A DNA stretch of 64,000 nucleotides from Bacteroidales bacterium (GTDB lineage: Bacteria; Bacteroidota; Bacteroidia; Bacteroidales; UBA932): positions 1 through 64,000 of the forward strand of contig JAFTEQ010000003.1 of assembly GCA_017453565.1 (NCBI GenBank). Direction: 5' to 3'. Position 1 is the stretch's first letter. Each line of letters begins with the position of its first letter. Positions 1 through 8,237 of this stretch are shown one piece after another. A model generated the notes under the pieces. It did no database searches. It saw only the letters and a list, made by a program, of their open reading frames with translations, and was not told the DNA's origin. Made by a program: the position numbers and the translations under genes.

Positions 1-92
1 CCTCCGGCCCCTCGCTCAACATCCTCATCAAGCACATGAGCATGGTGAGTATCGTGATGGCCGGTTTGACCGTAGGCGCTCACCTTCTTTAA
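1..92 (+). CDS. hppA: C-terminal end of membrane-bound ion-pumping pyrophosphatase (partial)
   Basis: Only the last 29 codons are inside the window (frame starting at base 3, TAA at 90-92). The peptide begins SGPSLNILIK and continues as a hydrophobic helix ending GAHLL. The SGPSLNILIK segment is the hallmark of the last transmembrane helix of K+-dependent, Na+-pumping membrane pyrophosphatases, which hydrolyse PPi to energise the membrane. The next gene starts 9 bases downstream, so it may be cotranscribed. The identification rests on one short motif, but that motif is very characteristic. Confidence 0.75.
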   Translation, partial: SGPSLNILIKHMSMVSIVMAGLTVGAHLL

Positions 93-101
93 CGACTGAC
101 G

Positions 102-2024
102 ATGCGGCACTTTACCCTCCCTTCCGAAGGCGGTCTCATCCTGAAGAACCTGCCCGGCGACATCCTGCATGGATTCGATAAGATCTACACCGAGGTGCGG
201 CCCGGTGCCGCCCAGGCGAGCGAAGAGATTGCCGACCGCATCTGCGCCGCCGTCTCCGGCTTCCGGGGCGAGGGCCTGTTCCGTCTGGGTCTCACCACGG
301 GACGCACGCCCCTCCTGCTCTACCGGCAGCTGGCCGAGCGTTACCGGGCCGGCAAGGTGTCGTTCCGGAACGTGGCGGTCTTCTCCATCGACGAGTACTA
401 TCCCACCGCGCCCGACGCCTCGCAGAGCCGTAACCGTCGTCTGCACGAGGACTTCCTCGACCAGGTGGACGTGCTCCCGGAGAACGTGCACATCCCTGAC
501 GGTTCGCTGCCGCAGGAAGAGATCTCGGCCTATTGCGCCGGGTTCGACGCCGCCTCGCGCGGCCTCGACCTGCTGGTCATAGGCATCGGGGAACAGGGGC
601 AGTTGGGGTTCAATGAAGCGGGAAGTTCGGAACTGAGCCGTACCCGCACCGTGCTGCTCTCCTACCAGAGCCGCAAACGCCAGGCGCGCAACTTCAACGG
701 CGATTTGTCGTCCACGCCCAAATCGGCCATCACCATGGGCCTCTCCACCATGTTCTCGGCGCGGGAGGTCATCCTTATGGCCTGGGGCGAGGGTAAGGCG
801 GAGGCGGTGCGGCAGATGGTGGAAGGCAAAGCCGACCCCGCCTGCCCGGCCACCTGTTTCCAGCGCCACGGCGCCGTGCGTCTCTATACCGACGAGGCCG
901 CCGCGAGCCTGCTCACGCGCTTCGTGGCCCCCTGGCTCATCGGTCCCTGCAACTGGACGCCCAAGTTCCGCCGCAAGGCGGTGGTGTGGCTCTGCCAGAA
1001 GGTGAACAAGCCCATCCTCAAGCTCACGCACGACGACTACCTGCAGAACTCGCTCGAAGACCTGGTCGACCTGTACGGCTCCTACGACCGCATCAACATC
1101 GACGTCTTCAACGACCTCCAGCATACCATCACCGGCTGGCCGGGCGGCAAGCCCAACGCCGACGACAGCACCCGTCCGGTGCCGTCGGAACCCTTCCCCA
1201 AGCGGGTGCTCATCTTCTCGCCCCATCCCGACGACGACGTCATCTCCATGGGCGGCACCTTCATCCGCCTGGTGCATCAGGGGCACGACGTGCATGTGGC
1301 CTACCAGACTTCCGGCGACCTGGCCGTGCACGATGACGTAGTGCTCCAGCACATGGACGCCGCGGCCCAGCTGGGCTTCCCCGACCGGGTGGACGAGGTG
1401 AAGTACCTCATCAAGTCGAAGGATCCCGGCGCGCCGGAACCCAAGGAACTGCTGGCCCTCAAGGCCGCCATCCGCCGCAGCGAGGCGCGCGGGGCCGACC
1501 GCTCCTTCGGGCTCGACGACGCCAACATCCATTTCCTGAACCTTCCGTTCTACGAGTCGGGCGGCGTGGCCAAACTGCCCTGCACCCAGACCGATATCGA
1601 CATTATCAAGGCGCTCCTGCGTGAGATCCGACCCGACCAGATCTACATGGCCGGCGACCTGGCCGACCCGCACGGGACCCACCGCGTGTGCACCGAAGCG
1701 GCCCTGGAGGCCTTCGGACAGCTGCACGATGAGGGGGAGACCTGGACGGAGGCCTGCCACATCTGGCTCTACCGAGGCGCCTGGATGGAATGGGAACTCT
1801 CCCGCGTGGACATGGCCGTTCCGCTGAGTCCCGACGAACTTCTGGAGAAGCGCCACGCCATCTTCCGGCACCTCTCGCAGAAAGACATCGTTCCCTTCCC
1901 GGGCGAGGATCCGCGTGAATTCTGGCAGCGCGCCGAAGAGCGCACCCAGGAAACCGCGCGCAACTATAACGCCCTGGGGATGGCGGAATATCAGGCCATA
2001 GAAGTATTTGTAAAACTCCAATAA
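102..2024 (+). CDS. NagB-like (catalytically degenerate) + PIG-L/LmbE deacetylase fusion
   Basis: 640 aa in two parts. Residues about 25-270 are a glucosamine-6-phosphate deaminase/isomerase fold. Residues about 365-600 are a PIG-L/LmbE zinc deacetylase with HPDDD near residue 374 and DPHGTH near 522. In the NagB part the active-site loop reads GIGEQGQLGFNE (about 160-171) where active enzymes have GIGEDGHIAFNE, so the catalytic Asp and His are both Gln. A true NagB follows 14 bases downstream. Such fusions are known in Bacteroidales, and I recall relatives with the same loop altered. The likely role is deacetylation of an N-acetylated amino sugar, with the NagB fold acting as a binding or regulatory domain (inference). 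It is probably cytoplasmic, as no signal peptide is visible. Confidence 0.85.
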   Translation: MRHFTLPSEGGLILKNLPGDILHGFDKIYTEVRPGAAQASEEIADRICAAVSGFRGEGLFRLGLTTGRTPLLLYRQLAERYRAGKVSFRNVAVFSIDEYYPTAPDASQSRNRRLHEDFLDQVDVLPENVHIPDGSLPQEEISAYCAGFDAASRGLDLLVIGIGEQGQLGFNEAGSSELSRTRTVLLSYQSRKRQARNFNGDLSSTPKSAITMGLSTMFSAREVILMAWGEGKAEAVRQMVEGKADPACPATCFQRHGAVRLYTDEAAASLLTRFVAPWLIGPCNWTPKFRRKAVVWLCQKVNKPILKLTHDDYLQNSLEDLVDLYGSYDRINIDVFNDLQHTITGWPGGKPNADDSTRPVPSEPFPKRVLIFSPHPDDDVISMGGTFIRLVHQGHDVHVAYQTSGDLAVHDDVVLQHMDAAAQLGFPDRVDEVKYLIKSKDPGAPEPKELLALKAAIRRSEARGADRSFGLDDANIHFLNLPFYESGGVAKLPCTQTDIDIIKALLREIRPDQIYMAGDLADPHGTHRVCTEAALEAFGQLHDEGETWTEACHIWLYRGAWMEWELSRVDMAVPLSPDELLEKRHAIFRHLSQKDIVPFPGEDPREFWQRAEERTQETARNYNALGMAEYQAIEVFVKLQ

Positions 2025-2038
2025 TCCTTATCAGTAAC

Positions 2039-2833
2039 ATGAAAGTCATCATCAGGAACAACAGCGCGGAGGCCTCCGTATGGGCTGCCCGTCACATCGC
2101 CGACCGCATCCGCGAGAAGGCCGCCCGCACTTCGGAACCCTTCATCCTGGGGCTCTGCACCGGTTCCACACCCATCGAGACCTATGCCGAACTCATCCGT
2201 ATGGTGAAGGCGGGCGAAGTCTCCTTCAAGAACGTGATCTCCTTCAATATGGACGAATATGTGGGCCTGCCCAAGGCGCACCCCGAGAGTTACTGGTCGT
2301 TTATGCACAAGTATCTCTTCGACCACATTGACGAGCCGGCCGAAAACATCCACATCCTGAACGGCAACGCGCCCGACCTCGACGCCGAATGCGCAGCCTA
2401 CGAGGAAGCCATCGCCGCCACGGGCGGGTTCGACCTCTTCCTGGGCGGTATCGGCGAGGACGGCCACATCGCCTTCAACGAGCCCTTCTCTTCGCTGAAC
2501 TCCCGCACCCGCGTGGTCACGCTCACCGAAGATACCCGTATCGTGAATTCCCGCTTCTTCGACAATGATATGAACCAGGTGCCCCGCCAGGCCCTTTCCG
2601 TGGGCGTGGCCACCGTCACCGGGTCGAAGGAAGTGGTCATCCTGGCCTTCGGTCCCAAGAAGGCCCGCGCCATCCGTGATGCCGTTGAGGGCCCCGTGTC
2701 GCACTACTGCACCGTTTCGGCCCTGCAGTTGCATCCCGACGGCATCATTGTCTGCGATGAGGCGGCCGTGGGTGAGATCAAACTCAACAGCTACAAGTAT
2801 TTCAAAGCCGTCGAAGAGGCCGAAAAGCTGTAG
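2039..2833 (+). CDS. nagB: Glucosamine-6-phosphate deaminase
   Basis: 264 aa, the normal length for NagB, which converts glucosamine-6-phosphate to fructose-6-phosphate and ammonia. The active-site loop GIGEDGHIAFNEP (about 137-149) is intact, as are the phosphate-binding TGSTP near residue 40 and SFNMDEY near 70. It follows the NagB-LmbE fusion and precedes a secreted hydrolase by 5 bases, so the four genes probably form one amino-sugar catabolic transcript. The ATG at 2039 gives the full N-terminus expected of the family. Confidence 0.95.
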   Translation: MKVIIRNNSAEASVWAARHIADRIREKAARTSEPFILGLCTGSTPIETYAELIRMVKAGEVSFKNVISFNMDEYVGLPKAHPESYWSFMHKYLFDHIDEPAENIHILNGNAPDLDAECAAYEEAIAATGGFDLFLGGIGEDGHIAFNEPFSSLNSRTRVVTLTEDTRIVNSRFFDNDMNQVPRQALSVGVATVTGSKEVVILAFGPKKARAIRDAVEGPVSHYCTVSALQLHPDGIIVCDEAAVGEIKLNSYKYFKAVEEAEKL

Positions 2834-2838
2834 CCCCC

Positions 2839-4044
2839 ATGCATCGTTGCCTCGCAATTTTTGTCTTCCTGCTGGCCACGCTGTCCCTTTCCGGGCAGGG
2901 TGGCCGGCTGCCTGAATGGAAGGAAGGCTGGATGGACATCCACACCATTGCCACCGGCATGGGCGACGCCAGCTTCCTCATCCTGCCCGACGGCACGTCG
3001 ATGCTCATTGACGCCGGCGACACCTTCGGCACGCGCTTCATTTCCCGTATGCTGCCCGACAGCAGCCGGACGGCCGGGGAATGGATCGCCCGTTACATCA
3101 GGCGGCATTCGGCCGCGCTCCCGGAGCCGGGCAAGGTGGACTATTTCCTGCTCACGCACCTGCACCAAGACCATATGGGTGCCGCTTCGGCCCTGCGGCC
3201 CGGCCCGCATTACGGCCTGGCGGGCATCACGCGCGTGGGCGAAGATATCCGCTTCGGAACGCTTGTAGACCGCGGCTATCCCAATTACGACTACCCATCG
3301 CTCGAGAAAAACATCCGCAGTTCGGGAGGGATGCTGCCCGAGTACATGAAGTTCGTGTCCTGGCAGCGCGACAACCGGGGCATGCAGGCCGAGCGTTTCC
3401 AGGTAGGGAGCCGCAGCCAGTTCCGCCTGCGCTACGCTCCGGAGCGTTATAAGGGCTCCTTTGAGGTGTGGAATGTGGCAGGAGACGGCCTCATCGCAGA
3501 CGGGAAAAAGAACCGCGCGCTCTATGACGACCATCCCGAAGACTGGGACGAGAACATGTTCAGTTGCGTCACCCTCTTCCGCTACGGCCGCTTCACCTAT
3601 TTTAACGGAGGCGACCTGGGCGGGTCGGGCCGCACGGCCAAAACGAAAACCGACCGCGACGCCGAGAGTCAGGTGGCGGAGCTGACGGGCAGGATTACCG
3701 CCATGAAGGCCGACCATCACGGCTGGAAAGACACGGTGAATCCCTATTTCCTCTGGAAGACCGCTCCGGACGTAATCCTTTTCCCCTGCAGCCACATCAA
3801 CCATCCCTGGAGCGCCACCGTGCGCCGGATCGCCGACCCGCAGATGCCCGGCCGCCGGATGATGTTCGTGACCCACGACACGGGCCGCGGCCAGGTGGGA
3901 GAGGAACTCTGGAAGCTCTTCCCGCCTCACGGCCACATTGTGGTGCGTGTCTACGAGGGCGGGGCGAGCTATCAGGTGTTCGTGGTGGACGCCGAGGAAG
4001 AAGACGGACAAATCTTGTATCAGACCGATATCATCCGCTTATGA
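2839..4044 (+). CDS. Secreted metallo-beta-lactamase-fold hydrolase
   Basis: 401 aa with an N-terminal signal peptide (hydrophobic residues 5-18, then SGQGG). The metal-binding motif HLHQDH lies at about 107-112, with further His/Asp ligands in MKADHHGW near 288-295. The fold resembles the ComEC-type beta-lactamase superfamily of metal-dependent hydrolases. The substrate is unknown. It overlaps the next lipoprotein gene by 4 bases (ATGA), indicating translational coupling, and follows nagB closely. A periplasmic role in amino-sugar or cell-wall breakdown is only suggested by these neighbours. Confidence 0.75.
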   Translation: MHRCLAIFVFLLATLSLSGQGGRLPEWKEGWMDIHTIATGMGDASFLILPDGTSMLIDAGDTFGTRFISRMLPDSSRTAGEWIARYIRRHSAALPEPGKVDYFLLTHLHQDHMGAASALRPGPHYGLAGITRVGEDIRFGTLVDRGYPNYDYPSLEKNIRSSGGMLPEYMKFVSWQRDNRGMQAERFQVGSRSQFRLRYAPERYKGSFEVWNVAGDGLIADGKKNRALYDDHPEDWDENMFSCVTLFRYGRFTYFNGGDLGGSGRTAKTKTDRDAESQVAELTGRITAMKADHHGWKDTVNPYFLWKTAPDVILFPCSHINHPWSATVRRIADPQMPGRRMMFVTHDTGRGQVGEELWKLFPPHGHIVVRVYEGGASYQVFVVDAEEEDGQILYQTDIIRL

Positions 4045-5288
4045 AAAATGCATTTCAACTGCTTGCGGTCCTGCTTCTGGCGGCCGCCTGCTGCGGGAAA
4101 GGCCCGGCGGCCTTCCCCAGCGTGGGAGAACCGTACGCCGTAACCTCCGGTCCGCACGACCATCTGCTGGCGAGCTACTTCGCCATCAACTCGTGGAGCT
4201 CCGACAACCGCTACATCTCGGTGCTCGAAACCGACATCAACGGCCGCCTGCCCGAAGCGGGGGAGACCTGCACCCTGGGCCTGGTAGACCTCCAGGACGG
4301 GAACAAGTTCATCCCCATCGCCGAGACGCGCACCTGGAATTTCCAGGAAGCCGCCATGTGCTTCTGGCTCCCCTGGGCCGAGAACACCCTGCTCTACAAC
4401 GACATGCGTGACGGCAAGTTTGTGTCGGTGATCCTCAACTGGAAGACCGGCGAAGAGCGCATCATCCCCTATCCCGTGAGCGCCGTTTCCTCCGACGGAG
4501 AGTGGGCGGTGAGCATCAACTACGCGCGCCTGCGCCTCGCCCGGCCCGATTACGGCTATGCCGGCGGCGGCCAGGACGCCCGTGCCGACGTGAGCTGGCC
4601 CGAGGACGACGGCCTCTGGCTGGTGAACCTCAAGACCGGCGAGGGCAAACTCATCGTGACCGTTGCCTCCCAGCGTGACCGTATGACGCAGATGGAAGAT
4701 CCCCAGGGTCTGGCCTACTTCTGCCACACCATCATCAGCAAGAACGCCAAACGCATCTTCTGGCTGGCCCGCACCGTGGAGAACCTCAGCTCGCAGGGCA
4801 CGGTCTCCAAGTGGCAGACCACGGCCTTCACCTGCAATCTCGACGGCAGCGACGTGCGCCGCTGCTTCCCCGACGGCTGGGGCGGCTCGCACTTCAACTG
4901 GCTCGATGACGAGCAGCTGGTGGTAACGGCATTCTGGGACAACAAGGTGTACGGACACGTGACCTTCAAGGTGGGTGAAGAAGAAAAGGCCCATCACGTG
5001 GGTGCGGGTATCCTGGACTTTGACGGCCACTGCATCTGGTCCCCCGACGGCAAATTCATCAGTTCCGACGGCTATTGGGATAAATACGGCTACCGTTCCT
5101 GGGTGCTTATCCGTGTAGAAGACGAGGCGACCCTGCCCCTGGGCAACTTCTGGGTGCCCGAGAACTACCGCGAGATCTACACCCGCTGCGACCTGCATCC
5201 GCGCTGGCGTCCCGACGGGAAGCAGCTGGGCTTCAACTCGGTACACGAAGGCACGCGCCAGGTTTACCTGCGCGATGTGAAGTGGTAG
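4041..5288 (+). CDS. Lipoprotein with TolB/PD40-like beta-propeller
   Basis: 415 aa. The N-terminus is a lipoprotein signal (hydrophobic stretch ending LLAAAC, predicted acylated Cys near residue 18). The body carries repeated blades of the PD40/TolB type, such as SSDGEW, SKNAKRIFW, IWSPDGKF and RWRPDGKQLGF, so it should fold as a beta-propeller on the envelope. The enzymatic role is not recognisable. Its start codon overlaps the stop of the upstream hydrolase. The gene ends 10 bases before the convergent aroDA stop, with no clear terminator between them. Confidence 0.65.
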   Translation: MKNAFQLLAVLLLAAACCGKGPAAFPSVGEPYAVTSGPHDHLLASYFAINSWSSDNRYISVLETDINGRLPEAGETCTLGLVDLQDGNKFIPIAETRTWNFQEAAMCFWLPWAENTLLYNDMRDGKFVSVILNWKTGEERIIPYPVSAVSSDGEWAVSINYARLRLARPDYGYAGGGQDARADVSWPEDDGLWLVNLKTGEGKLIVTVASQRDRMTQMEDPQGLAYFCHTIISKNAKRIFWLARTVENLSSQGTVSKWQTTAFTCNLDGSDVRRCFPDGWGGSHFNWLDDEQLVVTAFWDNKVYGHVTFKVGEEEKAHHVGAGILDFDGHCIWSPDGKFISSDGYWDKYGYRSWVLIRVEDEATLPLGNFWVPENYREIYTRCDLHPRWRPDGKQLGFNSVHEGTRQVYLRDVKW

Positions 5289-5298
5289 CCGCGGGGAG

Positions 5299-7260
5299 CT
5301 AGTCGAACTGTTCGAAGAATCCGGGGAACGACTTCGTCACGCAGTCGGCATCGTCGAGCGTGACCGGGGCGTCCATCCCCAGTGAAGCGATTTTGAGCAC
5401 CATGGCCATCCGGTGGTCATGGTGCGTTGTATAGGCCCCTCCCTTGAGCAGGCGTCCGTTCAGGATGCGGGAAGAGAGGCTCTCTCCCTCTATGTAGAGT
5501 TCGTCGCCCTCAATGCGGGCGGGAACGCCCATCTGCGTGAGCATCTGCAGCAGGGCGCTGGCCCGGTCGCTTTCCTTGCCCGAGAGGCGGCCCGTGCCGT
5601 GCAGCGTGCTGGTGCCGCAGCAGAAAGCGGCGAGCAGGGCCACGGCGGGGAAGAGGTCGGGGGCGTTGTTGAGGTCGGCTTCGAATGCCTCGAGCGGTGC
5701 CTTGCGCACGCAGACCTTTTCGTCCAGTTCCGACACCACGGCCCCCGCGTCCACGAGGATATCGGCAATGGAAAGGTCGGCCTGGAGCGACGAGGTGTCG
5801 AGTCCCGCCACCTCGGCCTTGCCGAACACGGCGCCGGCCACGAGGAACGCGGCCGCCCCGCTCCAGTCGCCTTCAATCTCGAACTCGGCGGATCGGTAGC
5901 GCTGCCCGCCCCGGATCTTGAAGCTGATTTCGGTGCAGGCAGACCAGTCCTGGCGCTCCACCAGGGCGTCGCTCCCTTCCATCTCGGCCTTGATGTTCAC
6001 CCCGAAACGGCGCAGTACGTCGGTGGTAATGAACATGTAGGGGATGCTCTTGGGTTCGCTCACGTAGAGTGTGGAGGGTTTGTCGCAGAGGGGCAGGGCC
6101 ATCAGCAGGCCCGAGATGAGCTGCGAGCCGCCCTTGCCCGAGATGTCGGCCCGGCCGGGGTAGAGGGGCCCCTCCACCCGGATGGGGACTTTTTCTTCGC
6201 GCAGCATAACCCCGAAGGCGGCCATAATGTCGGCAGCCCCCTTGAGCGGGCGCTCGAGCAGGGTCTTTTCGCCTGTCACCACGGCTGGCCCCCGGTTCAG
6301 GGCTGCGAGCAGGGGAATCATAAGGCGGGTGAGCAGGCCCGACTCTCCGGTGTGCAGTTCCTTCAGGGCAAGGGGAGCGCCGCCCGTACCGTCGATGGTG
6401 AGCGTGCTCCCGCTGCGGTGCACCTTGGCGCCCAGGGCTTTGGCTACGGCGATGGCCGCCTCGGAATCGGCGCAGGGCGAGTAGCCGTGCAGATGGGAAC
6501 GCCCGTCGGCGAGCGCCGCCGCCACAATGGCGCGCTGGGCGAAACTCTTGGAAGCGCAGACCGTGAGGTCGTTGCGCATAAAGCATTTGACCGCCGGCCG
6601 GCCTTCCGGCTCGTACAGGGCGCGGTGCATCTCTTCCACATTCCACTGTCCGGGCGCTGCGGCCTGTTCGTCGCTGAGGGCGGCATAACTGAAGGGCGCG
6701 CCCAGTCTGAGGCAGTCCAGACGGGTCTGACGGCCCGCGTCACCCATACCGAAAGCCACCAGCCGGCCCGGCTCCTGTCCCTCATAAAGGGCCTGCAGGG
6801 TGGCCGCATCGGCCTGGTTCCGGCAGGTGCTCACCACCTTGGCGATATCGGCCCCGTAGCGGTAGCAACGGGCCACAATCTGACGCAGCATCTCAAGGTC
6901 CGGCGTGCCCGAGAAATCGTGCCAGGAGCGGATGATCTCGGTGCCGCACTCCTCGCACAGGGCCCGGAAGCGCTTGCTGATCTCGACGGGTGCGTCAAGT
7001 TCCAGGTCGGCGAAGCGTGCGCCGCCGCGGATGGCCGCCTCAAGCCGGCGGAAGGCCTTTTCCCAAGGGTCCGCCCCCTTCATTTCCGCCGCCCGGCAGG
7101 TGGCGATGAGCGGGGTGTCGGTCTCGGCGAAGAGGTCTTCGATCTCTTTCAGGCTGAGCGCGCAGCGGTCCAGGCGGATCTCCGCCATTTCCACAAAGGG
7201 ATGGTCGAGCGTATCGAGAATCTGGCCGTAGCCCTGGTTCTGGATGGAGGTACAGATCAT
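5299..7260 (-). CDS. aroDA: Fused 3-dehydroquinate dehydratase (type I) / EPSP synthase
   Basis: 653 aa. Residues 1-210 are a type I dehydroquinase with the catalytic His114 in SWHDFSG and the Schiff-base Lys141 in AKVVSTC. Residues from about 224 are 5-enolpyruvylshikimate-3-phosphate synthase: SKSFAQR (237-243) binds phosphate, with later SQLISGLLMA, DLFPAVA, KESDR and DHRMAM. It catalyses steps 3 and 6 of the shikimate pathway. The loop that is LGNAGTAMR in ordinary EPSP synthases reads HTGESGLLTRL here (about 303-313). The start overlaps aroB by 4 bases. Fusion of non-consecutive shikimate enzymes is uncommon in bacteria outside particular lineages. Confidence 0.92.
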   Translation of the reverse strand: MICTSIQNQGYGQILDTLDHPFVEMAEIRLDRCALSLKEIEDLFAETDTPLIATCRAAEMKGADPWEKAFRRLEAAIRGGARFADLELDAPVEISKRFRALCEECGTEIIRSWHDFSGTPDLEMLRQIVARCYRYGADIAKVVSTCRNQADAATLQALYEGQEPGRLVAFGMGDAGRQTRLDCLRLGAPFSYAALSDEQAAAPGQWNVEEMHRALYEPEGRPAVKCFMRNDLTVCASKSFAQRAIVAAALADGRSHLHGYSPCADSEAAIAVAKALGAKVHRSGSTLTIDGTGGAPLALKELHTGESGLLTRLMIPLLAALNRGPAVVTGEKTLLERPLKGAADIMAAFGVMLREEKVPIRVEGPLYPGRADISGKGGSQLISGLLMALPLCDKPSTLYVSEPKSIPYMFITTDVLRRFGVNIKAEMEGSDALVERQDWSACTEISFKIRGGQRYRSAEFEIEGDWSGAAAFLVAGAVFGKAEVAGLDTSSLQADLSIADILVDAGAVVSELDEKVCVRKAPLEAFEADLNNAPDLFPAVALLAAFCCGTSTLHGTGRLSGKESDRASALLQMLTQMGVPARIEGDELYIEGESLSSRILNGRLLKGGAYTTHHDHRMAMVLKIASLGMDAPVTLDDADCVTKSFPGFFEQFD

Positions 7261-8237
7261 AACTTCTTGAGTACTACGTGGCCGATGCTGCGCAGCAGCA
7301 CGAAGCAGACTTGGTCTCCCTCGGCCTTTTTGTCTTTACGGACGGCCTCTTCGAGCGCCTCTTCCGGGCAGGGCAGGGCGGTGGGCAGGCCGCAGGCGCG
7401 CAGGTCGTCCTCAATGCGTCGGGCGAGCCCTTCCTGCGCGAGGCCCAAGCGTTCCGACAGGCGTGCGGCACAGACCAGCCCCACCGCCACGGCTTCCCCG
7501 TGGGTAAGCGGATCGGCGCAGCGATGCGTCTGCTGATACCATTCAAGGGCGTGGGCGTAGGTATGACCCAGGTTGAGGACGCGCCGGCGGCCGCGCTCCT
7601 GCTCGTCGCAATCTACGATGGCCTGCTTGATGGCTGCGGCGCGGCGGATGAGCCCGCCGAGTTCCGGGTCGTCCGGCGCGGGCCGGCCTTTCCGGAGCAG
7701 CGCCACCGCCTTCTCGTAAGCCGCGGCGTCGCCGATGAGGAAGGTCTTGAGCAGTTCGGCCACCCCCGAACGGAAGGCCCGGTCGGGCAGGGTCTCCAGC
7801 GTTCCGGGCAGGATGCAGACGAATTCGGGCTGGCGGATTACGCCTACCATATTCTTATAGCCGTCGAGATTGGCGCCCGTCTTGCCGCCCAGGCCCGCGT
7901 CTACCTGTGCGAGCAGGGTGGTGGGCACGTTGGCGTAGTGGATGCCCCGTTTGTAGATGCAGGCCGCGAAACCCGCCAGGTCGGTGGTGATGCCTCCGCC
8001 CACGGCGAGCAGCAGGGCCTTGCGGTCGGCCCCCTGCACGAGCAGCCATCGGCAGATATCCAGCGCCGTTTCGGGCGTCTTGTGCGCTTCGTCGGCGGTA
8101 AGCGCGAAAAGGGGCGCTCCGGGCCGCAGGGCGGCAATCTGCCGGGCCCAGGCTTCCACGTTGCGGTCGTAGACCACGAACACGGAGCGGTAGGGCCTCA
8201 GGGCCTTGCGGAGGGGCGAGAGCGGGGAAGGAGCCAT
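7257..8237 (-). CDS. aroB: 3-dehydroquinate synthase
   Basis: 326 aa, slightly shorter than the usual 340-360. It converts DAHP to 3-dehydroquinate using NAD+ and a divalent metal. Diagnostic segments are GGGITTDLAGFAA, RGIHYANVPTTLLAQVDA, GGKTGANL, KNMVG and the metal-binding NLGHTYAHALE. Downstream aroDA overlaps it by 4 bases; upstream, the MFS gene stop and this start share a base (TAATG), so MFS-aroB-aroDA is an operon. The short N-terminus, starting right at PLSPLRKAL, is accepted because no alternative start is available. Confidence 0.92.
   Translation of the reverse strand: MAPSPLSPLRKALRPYRSVFVVYDRNVEAWARQIAALRPGAPLFALTADEAHKTPETALDICRWLLVQGADRKALLLAVGGGITTDLAGFAACIYKRGIHYANVPTTLLAQVDAGLGGKTGANLDGYKNMVGVIRQPEFVCILPGTLETLPDRAFRSGVAELLKTFLIGDAAAYEKAVALLRKGRPAPDDPELGGLIRRAAAIKQAIVDCDEQERGRRRVLNLGHTYAHALEWYQQTHRCADPLTHGEAVAVGLVCAARLSERLGLAQEGLARRIEDDLRACGLPTALPCPEEALEEAVRKDKKAEGDQVCFVLLRSIGHVVLKKL

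Noticed and set aside
5413..7536. 707-codon plus-strand open frame opposite aroDA and aroB
   Set aside because: A shadow frame in high-GC DNA; the opposite strand encodes complete shikimate enzymes.
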